This document shows positions 7,565 through 14,784 of a DNA stretch of 64,000 nt, one piece after another. The notes below the pieces were generated by a model. That model ran no database searches, was not told the DNA's origin, and saw nothing but the letters and a program-made list of their open reading frames with translations. The translations under genes were made by a program, and so were the position numbers. Location of the stretch: positions 29,596 through 93,595 of the IMG/VR virus record IMGVR_UViG_3300024999_000004. One strand, given 5' to 3'. Numbering within the stretch: the first letter of the stretch is position 1; each line of letters begins with the position of its first letter. Source of the stretch: a virus.

Positions 7565-7595
7565 CCCGCGCGGCTTAATAAGGAGAAAACCTTAT

Positions 7596-8003
7596 ATGGA
7601 TCTAGCTATAGGCTACTTATTGTTCCTCGCATTCGTCCCGCAAACAGAAAACGCAACCTTCCATCCTGTCTACGGGGGCTTTGAACAAAGCATTACAGAA
7701 CCCGCGTTCGTAGCATCCATGGGCCTTAAGTTCACTCTAGGAAGATTCACGCTCTCCCCTACCATAGAAACGTACACAATGAAAAGCAAGGAATCTCCGT
7801 TTTTCAACCCCTTCCGCTCGGACTATGAAATCAGGGCGGAATTCCGGCTCTCCGATAAGGACGCGCCAACGCAAGTAACGGCGGGCGCATGGCATGAATG
7901 CGTGCATCCCGTGGACTCCGGGGACCTCCCCTCCGTTGTCAACAGATACGCGGGAGGGGAAACGCGATTTTATCTCAAGATTCAAGGGCTCACGGGTCCC
8001 TAG
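7596..8003 (+). CDS. possible outer-membrane beta-barrel-like protein
   Basis: 135 residues, ATG at 7596, AAGGAG upstream. A short hydrophobic start (AIGYLLFLAFV) could be a signal or anchor. The remainder alternates polar and apolar residues in strands (GLKFTLGRFTLSPTIETYT, YEIRAEFRL), as in small outer-membrane or lipid-associated beta barrels. If so it could act in the host envelope, for instance in exclusion of other phages. This is inferred from pattern only. Confidence 0.55.
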   Translation: MDLAIGYLLFLAFVPQTENATFHPVYGGFEQSITEPAFVASMGLKFTLGRFTLSPTIETYTMKSKESPFFNPFRSDYEIRAEFRLSDKDAPTQVTAGAWHECVHPVDSGDLPSVVNRYAGGETRFYLKIQGLTGP

Positions 8004-8266
8004 GAGGCCGCAGCGACAATATGCACAGTATATAGAAGGAAGTTGATCCAACTCACGCCTATAGGCCCGAAATTGCCTCCCTGGGCGGCGACTTCGCCCA
8101 TAAAAGACCCCGCGCATGGGGATAAAAGACCCCGCGCATGGGGATAAAAGACCCCGCGCATGGGGATAAAAGACCCCGCGCAAAGGGCAAAAGACCCCGC
8201 GCATGGGGATAAAAGACCCCGCGCAAAGGGCAAAAGACCCTATACGGGAGTACAAGAAGGAGCACA
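8002..8266 (+). repeat. duplicated leader, copy 2, with insert
   Basis: Second copy of the leader seen at 6817-6899: the AGGAGGCCGCAGCGACAATA block at 8002, the GGCGGCGACTTCGCCCAT block near 8084-8101 and ACAAGAAGGAGCACA at 8252-8266. The tandem array at 8100-8240 has expanded inside it. Confidence 0.75.
8100..8240 (+). repeat. 22-bp tandem repeat array, about 6.5 copies
   Basis: Units begin at 8100, 8122, 8144, 8166, 8188 and 8209 with a partial at 8231. The 22-base unit reads ATAAAAGACCCCGCGC followed by ATGGGG or AAAGGG; one unit is a base shorter. Each unit can fold (CCCC...GGGG). It lies in the leader of the gene at 8272. Confidence 0.95.
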
Positions 8267-8271
8267 GACAA

Positions 8272-8790
8272 ATGAAATTCGAAGAAGGCAAGAGCTACAA
8301 AATAATAAAAAGTGCGACGAATCCCCCCGGCCCTCCTGTCAGTCTACACGACGGCTCACCTCATCTCTGCACCAAAGCCGTACCCGAAAGTGCGAACGTA
8401 CACGCAAGCTTCGATTGCGACGAATCCCCGGCCCTTATGACGATCTACACGCCGGAGGATATGGCGGACTTTCAGGAGGTGGCCACCGCCCGCAACGGAG
8501 TATTCATGGAAGCTTCCTACTTGGAAGCAGGCAACGAAAGCAACAAATTATTCGGGGTAGATGCGAACCACCTGAAGGACAAAACCATCGAAGTCCTCCG
8601 CATAGGGGAAGGAGAAAACACGGAAACGGCCGTCCTGATGGCCATAAGGAGCGGGGTCCTCACGTCCCGGGATCTTGCGGCCTTCACGGCGTATACGATC
8701 AGCGAAGCCTACGGAAAGGCTCAGATGAGGGAAGCCGCCCCGGATTCGCTCACGGCCCTCATGGAAGCCCTGAAGGGATATCGAGGATGA
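8272..8790 (+). CDS. hypothetical 172-aa protein
   Basis: ATG at 8272 with AAGGAGCAC upstream; earlier in-frame ATGs lie within the tandem repeat and are rejected. Mixed alpha/beta acidic product. Stop overlaps the next start. No family recognised. Confidence 0.7.
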   Translation: MKFEEGKSYKIIKSATNPPGPPVSLHDGSPHLCTKAVPESANVHASFDCDESPALMTIYTPEDMADFQEVATARNGVFMEASYLEAGNESNKLFGVDANHLKDKTIEVLRIGEGENTETAVLMAIRSGVLTSRDLAAFTAYTISEAYGKAQMREAAPDSLTALMEALKGYRG

Positions 8791-9083
8791 AAACCACGGA
8801 AGCAAGGATATTCTGCGGCAGAGATGCCGAAGGCCCTATCATCATGGTCGGGGGGACGAAGGAAAAAATCTGCGGCATAGACGTGATTCAATACTTCCAG
8901 AAGCCTCCCTACAAGGAGGCTGCGAAGCATACAAAGTATGTATGCTGGGAAGGAAGAATCCGGACGGATATCGTCCCGGGAACCATGCTGGAGGAATCAA
9001 CGGAAGACTGCGCAGACCTGATCGAAAGGTTCTTCCCCTACGCCACAATAAAATACGTCACCTTGGAGGAGGTGCTGCAATAG
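8787..9083 (+). CDS. hypothetical 98-aa protein
   Basis: ATGA-coupled to the gene before; last gene of the early-type block, followed by a strong terminator. Cysteines at FCGR, ICGID, VCWEG and DCADL could bind metal but spacing is not typical. Function unknown. Confidence 0.65.
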   Translation: MKTTEARIFCGRDAEGPIIMVGGTKEKICGIDVIQYFQKPPYKEAAKHTKYVCWEGRIRTDIVPGTMLEESTEDCADLIERFFPYATIKYVTLEEVLQ

Positions 9084-9096
9084 GTACAGGGAATCA

Positions 9097-9141
9097 GAGG
9101 CCCCGGAGGCAAGGAATCCATGAATCCGGGGCCTCCATTTT
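9097..9141 (+). terminator. rho-independent terminator
   Basis: GAGGCCCCGG (9097-9106) pairs with CCGGGGCCTC (9126-9135) over 10 bp, then ATTTTA. Ends the rightward block 2.2-9.1 kb. Confidence 0.85.
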
Positions 9142-9321
9142 AATACAAAATCAAGGATAACTTGGCATGAAAACCCTCGAACGAATTTTTACGATTTTTT
9201 ATTTTTTCTTCGCGTATAGAAGGTGTAAGTGTATGATTTTTCATACGCCTGACGATATTTCGACATTCATCGAAATCTAAATATAGAAAAATTCATCGGT
9301 ATGGACATTTTGGAGATAAAA

Positions 9322-9799
9322 GTTAAGTCCTTATATAGAAACAAGTTACGTGAGATTTTGGCGGAAAAATGCATAAAATGAGTTTATTTTAAAGTCATAC
9401 AGGGTAAGGAGTTACGCTAAGTTTTTCGTACATATAGAAAATAATATACTGTAAGTCCTTACTGGATAAGGAATTAAGAAAACATTACAATCATTATAAT
9501 TATAATGTTCACATACAGTGACGAAAAACGTAACTCTTTACTGGATAAGGAATTACGTTTTTCTTTGGTGAAAAAATAATTTACTTTTCTGGCAAGAGTG
9601 GTGTAACTCTTTACTATGCAAGGAATTATTTTACACCGGAATCTGGGTTTTTGGCGCATTTTGCGTGGACGCTAATTCCTTTCTATGTAAGGAGTTATGC
9701 ATAGGCACTAAAAATTCCTATCTTTTCCCCAAGATATGCGTAGTTTATACACCAAATTCGGAAACGACCTATGTAAATCCTTACAGGGAAAGGAAATAT
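9322..9799. repeat. array of related imperfect palindromes
   Basis: Seven units start near 9322, 9391, 9451, 9530, 9603, 9671 and 9773, with degenerate relatives at about 9900, 10083 and 10266. The shared form is GTAANTCCTTAC, 4-6 bases, then AAGGANTTAC, so each unit is an inverted repeat of TAANTCCTT. Spacing is about 57-102 bp. Confidence 0.85.
9481..9510. repeat. AACATTA palindrome, copy 1
   Basis: AACATTACAAT ... ATAATTATAATGTT, an AT-only-loop inverted repeat within the palindrome array. A close relative occurs at 10192-10215. Confidence 0.7.
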
Positions 9800-10015
9800 T
9801 CGTTTGTGTTTTATGCATAAAATATACAGAAAATAGGAAGGTTTGCACTGAATGAGCAAGAGTCAGGGGAGCATAAGAACTCGGGTTCAAAGTAAAGCTA
9901 CACCTAACAAGGAGTTATGAAAAAGAGAGTCCGGGGGTCCAGAGGCAGAAATTCAAAGAATACGGGAAAAACGCATACAATTATGCAGTGAGTGGAGATG
10001 AAGAAAAATAAAATT

Positions 10016-10035
10016 CGGGGCTCGGGGCTCGGGGG
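10016..10035 (-). repeat. inverted copy of GAGCCCC repeat
   Basis: CGGGGCTCGGGGCTCGGGGG is the reverse complement of the heptamer array at 10370, about 340 bases away, so a long intramolecular stem is possible. Confidence 0.75.
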
Positions 10036-10191
10036 TAGCAAGAATCGTACCAAGCGGGAATCTTAGACAAGACTAACAATGAAATAACTCTTTATGTAGC
10101 AAGGATGTGGGGGCCCTATAGGGAGGGTTTTCAATTATTTTTCTTTTTATTTATATTTTATTACCAAATATGAACATTTCTGAAAAAAGCA

Positions 10192-10215
10192 AAACATTAT
10201 AATTGTAATGTTTTG
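10192..10215. repeat. AACATTA palindrome, copy 2
   Basis: AACATTATAATTGTAATGTT, almost self-complementary and related to the copy at 9481. Confidence 0.7.
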
Positions 10216-10369
10216 AAAAAAGTTTTGATTTGGTGAAAAGATATAAATAAACATAATTTTTCGCTGTAATTCGTGGCTATGTATAGAGTTAAGGTGTTTT
10301 TCTGTTGTTTTTGTTTTCCCTTCTAATGCCTTTTGGCGGAAAAATAGACGTTTTGTCGTATGCATTTTG

Positions 10370-10448
10370 GAGCCCCGAGCCCCGAGCCCCGAGCCCCGAG
10401 CCCCGAGCCCCGCCAACCAGTAGTCAAGAGCCCCGAGCCCCGAGCCCC
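10370..10448 (+). repeat. GAGCCCC heptamer arrays
   Basis: Six perfect GAGCCCC heptamers at 10370-10411 and three more at 10428-10448. The unit between them (GCC(A/C)ACCAGTANTCAA) is itself duplicated at 10412 and 10449, so this is a nested duplication. It ends 45 bases before a strong promoter. Confidence 0.9.
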
Positions 10449-10493
10449 GCCCACCAGTATTCAAGAGCCCCCGAGCTAAAAACTTAAAACTTC

Positions 10494-10522
10494 TTGACAA
10501 AAAATAAATTAAAGAGTATATT
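10494..10522 (+). promoter_or_regulatory. sigma-70 promoter
   Basis: TTGACA (10494-10499), 17-bp AT-rich spacer, TATATT (10517-10522). Drives the two AbrB-like genes. Confidence 0.85.
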
Positions 10523-10549
10523 ATTTAAGTATTAATTACACCGCGTTTG

Positions 10550-10750
10550 ATGGAAGCCAAGATGCACGAAGGCAGAAAAGAAGTTAAGGTATTGAAAGTT
10601 CCGGAGGGCGATGATTTTGTTCTCGGCTTGCCGCGTTACTTCGTCCGGGACCTGCACAACCGGGGAGTGGAGTATGTACGTTTCACTGTGAAAGGGGCAG
10701 TCATAACCATCGAGCCAATGAACCCCGGATTCCTTGCTCCCTCTCATTGA
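10550..10750 (+). CDS. SpoVT/AbrB-like small protein A
   Basis: 66 residues. Pattern KEVKVLKVPEGDDFVLGLP, then VRDLHNRGVEYVRFTV and ITIEPMNP, matches the swapped-hairpin AbrB fold (beta, Leu-Pro helix, beta hairpin), a DNA-binding fold of MazE-type antitoxins and transition regulators. The ATG at 10550 has no ribosome site; the ATG at 10562 has GGAAG six bases upstream and may be the real start. Paralogous to the next gene. Placement beside the palindrome array makes it a candidate binder of those sites. Confidence 0.6.
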   Translation: MEAKMHEGRKEVKVLKVPEGDDFVLGLPRYFVRDLHNRGVEYVRFTVKGAVITIEPMNPGFLAPSH

Positions 10751-10762
10751 TGAGGGCATTAA

Positions 10763-10996
10763 ATGATCAATTTTCACAGTGACTCTCTGGGGGTAGACGG
10801 GACAGTAGACAAGACCGTCAAGATCCCGGAAGGCCGCAGCAAGCAGTTTGTCCTCTCCCTTCCCGTAGCTGCGGTAGACGCCATGAGAGACCTTGGAGCC
10901 AAGAAGGTCAGTGTTATTGTGCTGAAGGAAGGCGGCATACTCATTGTCCCCGTGAATCCTCCCATAAACCATAACCCCTATAAGTTTCCTTCCTAG
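10763..10996 (+). CDS. SpoVT/AbrB-like small protein B
   Basis: 77 residues, a paralogue of the preceding gene: KTVKIPEGRSKQFVLSLP, AMRDLGAKKVSVIV and ILIVPVNPP align with the AbrB-like pattern. Likely dimeric DNA binder; no toxin gene is visible next to it. Function as repressor, partition or copy-control factor is inference. Confidence 0.6.
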   Translation: MINFHSDSLGVDGTVDKTVKIPEGRSKQFVLSLPVAAVDAMRDLGAKKVSVIVLKEGGILIVPVNPPINHNPYKFPS

Positions 10997-11011
10997 CACG
11001 ATAGATATTCC

Positions 11012-11040
11012 TTGACATAACATCTATTGTATGATAAGAT
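11012..11040 (+). promoter_or_regulatory. sigma-70 promoter with extended -10
   Basis: TTGACA (11012-11017), 17 bp, TAAGAT (11035-11040), preceded by ATGA (TGN extended -10). Spacer resembles that of the promoters at 12919, 15988, 37438 and 43492. Confidence 0.85.
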
Positions 11041-11077
11041 AGCCATATATTCCTTGTAAGCCCAGGAGGCTACTACA

Positions 11078-12253
11078 ATGAGCGTGCCCGCAACGAAAGA
11101 TATTTCTATTGTCAAGACAATCCTTTCCCACGGAGGGGACTGTGGATGTTTTCCTTGTGTTGAGTGTCCTTTGTCCCAACCAGAGGGCGAATGCCCCCGT
11201 GAAGGTGCTGATGACGACACTCTAAAGCTCGCGCAGGAGTGGCTGAAGAAGCACTCGCCCTCTTCCATTGTCGAGGTCGTAATCGCGCAGGAGGGGGAGT
11301 GCCTTGGGTTTTCTTGTTTCTCCTGCCCTTTGGAGGGCGAATGCGAACTAACTGACGCTTCCTCTTTCTCTGCGGCACTGAAGTGGATGGAGGAAAATTC
11401 GCCTTCCCCCCGCGCGGGCGTCAGCAGCTGGACGAACAACCAAGGCGAAGTCTTCCATATAGGAGACGAAGTTACAGGAGCGGCCTCCCCCGGAATCAGA
11501 GGGCGTATTCATTGTCAGAGCCACGCGCCGGATTTGGTTGTCGTTGTCCTCAGCGGGGATACTGCCCGGGGGTGGGGGAAAAGCCACAGCGACTTCCCGA
11601 AGGATCTCCCTCCTGAAGCAAAGTGCTGGAATGTCGCGGCGGAGTGTTTACGCAAAGCGCCTGCTGTTCTCTCCGGAGTAGAGGGATTCCGCGACAGCCT
11701 CGGAACTCCTATTGCTATCGGAGCCCGGATTCTCTGCTCCGATGCATCCGCTGCCTCCGCAAAGGCGGGGGTGGAAATCCATACCTTTGTGGGGATGCTT
11801 CCGGACGGAAGATACAAGGAAGATCGGGATTTTGGGTGGAGGTATTGCGTTGCAGTCTCCACCCCTCCGGTGGAGGGCGAGGGCTCAGAATTCAAGCCCG
11901 GGGATTTCGTGAGAAGCGAAGACTACCCTAACTTGAGGGGCTATATTCACTGTATGAAAGCAGACGGTGCTTATATTGTCATCCGCACCGACGGGGAGGG
12001 GTGGGACAAGAGCACGGAAGCCCTGACACAGGATCTCCCGGAGGGGACGAAATGCTGGAAGGTGAGTGCGGGGAGTTTAAGGAAAGCTCCTGCTTCGGAT
12101 TATACCTCCCGAGGAGTAGGAGGGTCGATGCACGCGCAACTGCTTGCCGGAGGGGAGCGAATAACTCTTGTTTGTCGCCCTTCTCCTACTCCTCTTCTTT
12201 CTACTACTCAGTCTTTTGACGAAATCCGGCTGCAGCTGCTCAGGGGGATGTAG
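11078..12253 (+). CDS. Cys-rich repeat protein with SH3-like repeats
   Basis: 391 residues. Two N-terminal Cys clusters (CGCFPCVECPL..GECP, about residues 22-40; CLGFSCFSCPLEGEC, about 74-88) each followed by a helix, resembling a small metal-binding repeat. Then repeated beta units: GDEV...RGRIHC...GWGKS...LPPEAKCW...LRKAP (about 130-195) and a second at about 275-345. The C-terminus FDEIRLQLLRGM nearly matches that of the next gene. Directly behind a consensus promoter. Function unknown; the repeats look like SH3/KOW barrels. Confidence 0.7.
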   Translation: MSVPATKDISIVKTILSHGGDCGCFPCVECPLSQPEGECPREGADDDTLKLAQEWLKKHSPSSIVEVVIAQEGECLGFSCFSCPLEGECELTDASSFSAALKWMEENSPSPRAGVSSWTNNQGEVFHIGDEVTGAASPGIRGRIHCQSHAPDLVVVVLSGDTARGWGKSHSDFPKDLPPEAKCWNVAAECLRKAPAVLSGVEGFRDSLGTPIAIGARILCSDASAASAKAGVEIHTFVGMLPDGRYKEDRDFGWRYCVAVSTPPVEGEGSEFKPGDFVRSEDYPNLRGYIHCMKADGAYIVIRTDGEGWDKSTEALTQDLPEGTKCWKVSAGSLRKAPASDYTSRGVGGSMHAQLLAGGERITLVCRPSPTPLLSTTQSFDEIRLQLLRGM

Positions 12254-12290
12254 AGCATTCTTGCCTGTGGGGTGTTTCCTGCTCGGTGGG

Positions 12291-12324
12291 GCGAAGTCGG
12301 TGACTACAGGCGAAAATTTGGAGG
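12291..12324 (+). promoter_or_regulatory. conserved leader element, copy 1
   Basis: GCGAAGTCGGTGACTACAGG, then CGAAAATTTGGAGG. AGTC and GACT could pair across three bases. Related elements precede genes at 14442, 18778 and 23812 and occur at 15952. Confidence 0.65.
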
Positions 12325-12330
12325 ATTCAA

Positions 12331-12891
12331 ATGGGCTGGAAGAACACTTCAGGGTATTGTTTCAACATAGGCGATATTGTGGAGGACGCAGAAGATCCCT
12401 TGGTCAACGGGAAGGTTGTGGCTGTAGACTCCTCGGGGAATAATCTTGTCATCATTCGTTCCGATGGGAGGGGGTGGCCCAAGGAAGATCACGATTACAC
12501 GCAGCATCTCCCGGAGGGAACGAAGTGCTGGCATGTTTTGTTGGATGACTTGAGGCCACACAGTACGGAAGCTTCCGGATTCAAGGTCGGAGACTTCATC
12601 TGCGACAAGAGCAGCAATAATGTCATTGGGCGTATTCTCCTTGTCGATGAGGTCGGGGATTATCTGACAGAACGTGCCGAGCACCTGCCGAAAGGAACGA
12701 AGTGCTGGGGGGTACTGAAGAAGAACGCAGCCATGAGTACGCGGCCATGGCAGGAGATGTCCTTTGCAGGCCACGTCGGGAGCGAGCATATTATCCCCCT
12801 CCTGCGGCGTACCCAAGCAGAAATGAGAAGCGCCCGCGTAGTGGCGGACACCTTTGATAGCATCCGCCTGCAACTTCTCCGTGATTTGTAA
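12331..12891 (+). CDS. SH3-like repeat protein, paralogue of 11078 gene
   Basis: 186 residues with two beta units of the same type as the preceding gene (FNIGDIVEDAED...GRGWPKEDHDY...LPEGTKCWHV; FKVGDFICDKSS...LPKGTKCWGV) and the C-terminal tag FDSIRLQLLRDL. Ribosome site GGAGG. Preceded by a copy of the AGTC-GACT leader element (12291-12324). Function unknown. Confidence 0.7.
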   Translation: MGWKNTSGYCFNIGDIVEDAEDPLVNGKVVAVDSSGNNLVIIRSDGRGWPKEDHDYTQHLPEGTKCWHVLLDDLRPHSTEASGFKVGDFICDKSSNNVIGRILLVDEVGDYLTERAEHLPKGTKCWGVLKKNAAMSTRPWQEMSFAGHVGSEHIIPLLRRTQAEMRSARVVADTFDSIRLQLLRDL

Positions 12892-12918
12892 TAGCCTACC
12901 GTTCATTATAAATAGTAC

Positions 12919-12947
12919 TTGACATTACATACAATACATGGTATAGT
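12919..12947 (+). promoter_or_regulatory. sigma-70 promoter
   Basis: TTGACA (12919-12924), 17-bp spacer with ACAATACATG, TATAGT (12942-12947). Confidence 0.85.
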
Positions 12948-13020
12948 GAATCCGGCATCCTGTATGGGCGTGCCTTAGTTTTGTACCGCCCCTGACCTAG
13001 GGTAGGGGCATGGAGCCAAC

Positions 13021-13341
13021 ATGAAAATGATCGAGTTCATCCGCAAGACCACCGCCGAAGTCATTGACGACATGAAAGCCCCGTTTCGCATGAGCATGAT
13101 CTCCCGGACCTTCGATTCCCTGATCGACAAGGCCGAGGAGACCCGCCTGGACGTGGAAACGAGCCTCTTGGACGAGCGGAAGGCGCTGTCGCTCTCCTCC
13201 GACGAGATCGAGGCGAAGGCGCACATCAAGCAGATCGTCGAGCTTCAGATGAGGCTCGCGGCTGCGGAGGCGAATGCCAAGGCCGTGGGGGCCGAGAAGG
13301 TCTTCGAGTTCGGGGATGCTCCCGCTGGCGGGCAGAAGTAG
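13021..13341 (+). CDS. hypothetical coiled-coil protein
   Basis: 106 residues, ATG at 13021. Charged heptad-like helix across most of the length (about residues 35-95). First gene behind the 12919 promoter, followed by three membrane or secreted proteins. Function unknown. Confidence 0.7.
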   Translation: MKMIEFIRKTTAEVIDDMKAPFRMSMISRTFDSLIDKAEETRLDVETSLLDERKALSLSSDEIEAKAHIKQIVELQMRLAAAEANAKAVGAEKVFEFGDAPAGGQK

Positions 13342-13408
13342 GGGGCAATTCGGGGCTCCTGCCTGTTTTATTTCTTCCGCTGTATCTCTTGACTTGAAAG
13401 GAGTAAAA

Positions 13409-13816
13409 GTGAGCTATTTCAAGGAAGAATTCGAGGATGCTGTCGGTATCAAGTGGACCAAACGCATCATGGTTGCGGTGGCCGTCCTCGCGGTGTACAT
13501 TGCCATCTCTTTCTTTTCCGGCATCTGGCCCTTCTCTGTTGCGTCGGGCCTTGCCAAGGCCGTGGTGAACGAGAAGGCCATCATCCACAACTACGAATGG
13601 TTCTACGACCAATTCTCTTCCATTGTCGCGCAGGAGGCCAACGTCGCCGCCATGGAAGGAACCCCTGAGCAGCCGCCGATGATCATGGTCCTGAACAATG
13701 CAATTGCCGAGTACAACAGCAAATCGCGTATGGCTATGACGCGAACCCTTTGGAAGGCGGACGACCTTCCCTACCAGATCCCGTTCTATACCCGCACTAC
13801 AAGGAGCCCTGAATGA
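13409..13816 (+). CDS. single-pass membrane protein
   Basis: 135 residues from GTG at 13409 (AAAGGAG upstream). One transmembrane helix at about residues 20-42 (MVAVAVLAVYIAISFF), then a soluble part with the motifs IIHNYEWFYDQ and AIAEYNSKSRMAMTRTLWKADDLPYQI. This composition recurs in phage and prophage proteins encoded beside a secreted partner like the next gene. It overlaps that gene by ATGA. Role unknown. Confidence 0.75.
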   Translation: MSYFKEEFEDAVGIKWTKRIMVAVAVLAVYIAISFFSGIWPFSVASGLAKAVVNEKAIIHNYEWFYDQFSSIVAQEANVAAMEGTPEQPPMIMVLNNAIAEYNSKSRMAMTRTLWKADDLPYQIPFYTRTTRSPE

Positions 13817-14367
13817 AGAAATTCTTCTCCCTCGTTTTGTTTGTCGTTTTCGCGCTTTCCCTCAACGTCTGCCCGGTTTTAGCCGAAGGCACCCCCGACG
13901 CCCGTTCTCAGGCTGTCACGCAATCACAGGCTACGGCACGTACTGCGAGGACAGCGGTACCCATTCCTCAGCTTTCCTACTTCCAGGAACTCAAGACGGC
14001 GGCGCGGTGGGCGGAAAGATGGGACAAGCCCTCGGTAGTCACCTTTGTCTACCTTGTGTCCTTCGGAAAGGTCTTGGGGTACTACGTTGCCGACGGAAAG
14101 CCTGCGTCCACGAGATCTTATATAACTCCGGAAAGCCACATTGGGGGCGGAGGTACGGCAGGGTACTATGAGGAATCCCTTCCTGATCTCGATGGCACCT
14201 ACGGAGAGAACAATGTCGGCATACGATTCTTCACCGCAGAGGGAGTTGCTTCCGAGTGGGGCGGAAACGGGATGTGTTATTTGTACACCGACGCTCCCGC
14301 AGACTTCGGGTACGAGGTTCCCCGGCTTTATAAGAAGGCAGGCGCAGGAGCTGCGGGGAAGAAGTAG
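13813..14367 (+). CDS. secreted hypothetical protein
   Basis: 184 residues with a clear signal peptide (residues 1-24, LFVVFALSLNVCPVLAEG). The mature part contains FVYLVSFGKVLGYYVADGKPAS and DLDGTYGENNVGIRFFTAEG, a pattern found in a phage/bacterial protein family of unknown role. Coupled to the membrane protein before it, so the two probably act together in the envelope. Ends in a Gly/Ala/Lys tail. Confidence 0.8.
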   Translation: MKKFFSLVLFVVFALSLNVCPVLAEGTPDARSQAVTQSQATARTARTAVPIPQLSYFQELKTAARWAERWDKPSVVTFVYLVSFGKVLGYYVADGKPASTRSYITPESHIGGGGTAGYYEESLPDLDGTYGENNVGIRFFTAEGVASEWGGNGMCYLYTDAPADFGYEVPRLYKKAGAGAAGKK

Positions 14368-14396
14368 AAAGGCAGGCCCCGGCAGGATATGTCGGG

Positions 14397-14434
14397 GCGA
14401 AGTCGGCGACTACAGGCGGATTTTTTGAAGGAGG
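14397..14434 (+). promoter_or_regulatory. conserved leader element, copy 2
   Basis: GCGAAGTCGGCGACTACAGG, then CGGATTTTTTGAAGGAGG. The preceding CCCCG...CGGGG hairpin (about 14377-14396) may terminate or process the upstream message. Confidence 0.65.
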
Positions 14435-14441
14435 CCTTCCT

Positions 14442-14708
14442 ATGTTGTTCGAAATATCCGATGAGGACATCAGGACCCTTGAGGAGGCTTCCTTTGAACT
14501 TGCTTGGGACACAGCCTACGGGAACGTGGGGGCACGCACAGCCATGAGGTCACTTGACGCCCTCGCACGAAGGATGCGTGAAGCCCAAAGAGAAACCGTT
14601 CGTGGCTCCTCCCGAGCCCGGATTCTTGGAGCCGTCGCATACTTGCTCCTTGCCATGGCCGGTATCCTCGGCGCTTGCTGGTTATATACTCTATCTCTTC
14701 CGAAGTAG
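14442..14708 (+). CDS. hypothetical protein, C-terminal membrane helix
   Basis: 88 residues, ATG at 14442, GAAGGAGG upstream. Acidic then basic helices, with a C-terminal transmembrane segment at about residues 65-84 (GAVAYLLLAMAGILGACWL). Tail-anchored small protein of unknown role. Confidence 0.65.
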   Translation: MLFEISDEDIRTLEEASFELAWDTAYGNVGARTAMRSLDALARRMREAQRETVRGSSRARILGAVAYLLLAMAGILGACWLYTLSLPK

Positions 14709-14744
14709 CCGCCTGCCTCGCGGGTAGGGGCTGGTTATTTGCCT

Positions 14745-14784
14745 TCAGTAAAAGGAGCCTATGATGCAGGATTCACAGATGCTT
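14745..14784 (+). repeat. duplicated leader TGCCTTCAGTAAAAGGAGCC, copy 1
   Basis: The 20-base TGCCTTCAGTAAAAGGAGCC and the following CACAGATGCTTGA are repeated at 15317-15345 in front of the next gene. It provides the ribosome site for the 14761 gene. Confidence 0.75.

Larger units (their letters stand above)
9142..10490. other. AT-rich non-coding repeat region
   Basis: About 1.35 kb without a convincing gene; the longest frames (about 60-117 codons, minus strand) lack ribosome sites and run through repeats. It contains the palindrome array (9322-9799 and outliers), two copies of a second palindrome and GAGCCCC arrays. Candidate replication origin, partition site or regulatory locus. Confidence 0.7.

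Noticed and set aside
8100-8240. CRISPR array
   Set aside because: The 22-bp units are contiguous with no spacers, so it is a tandem repeat.
9474-9659. 61-codon minus frame in the repeat region
   Set aside because: Runs through the palindromes, has no ribosome site and an odd composition.
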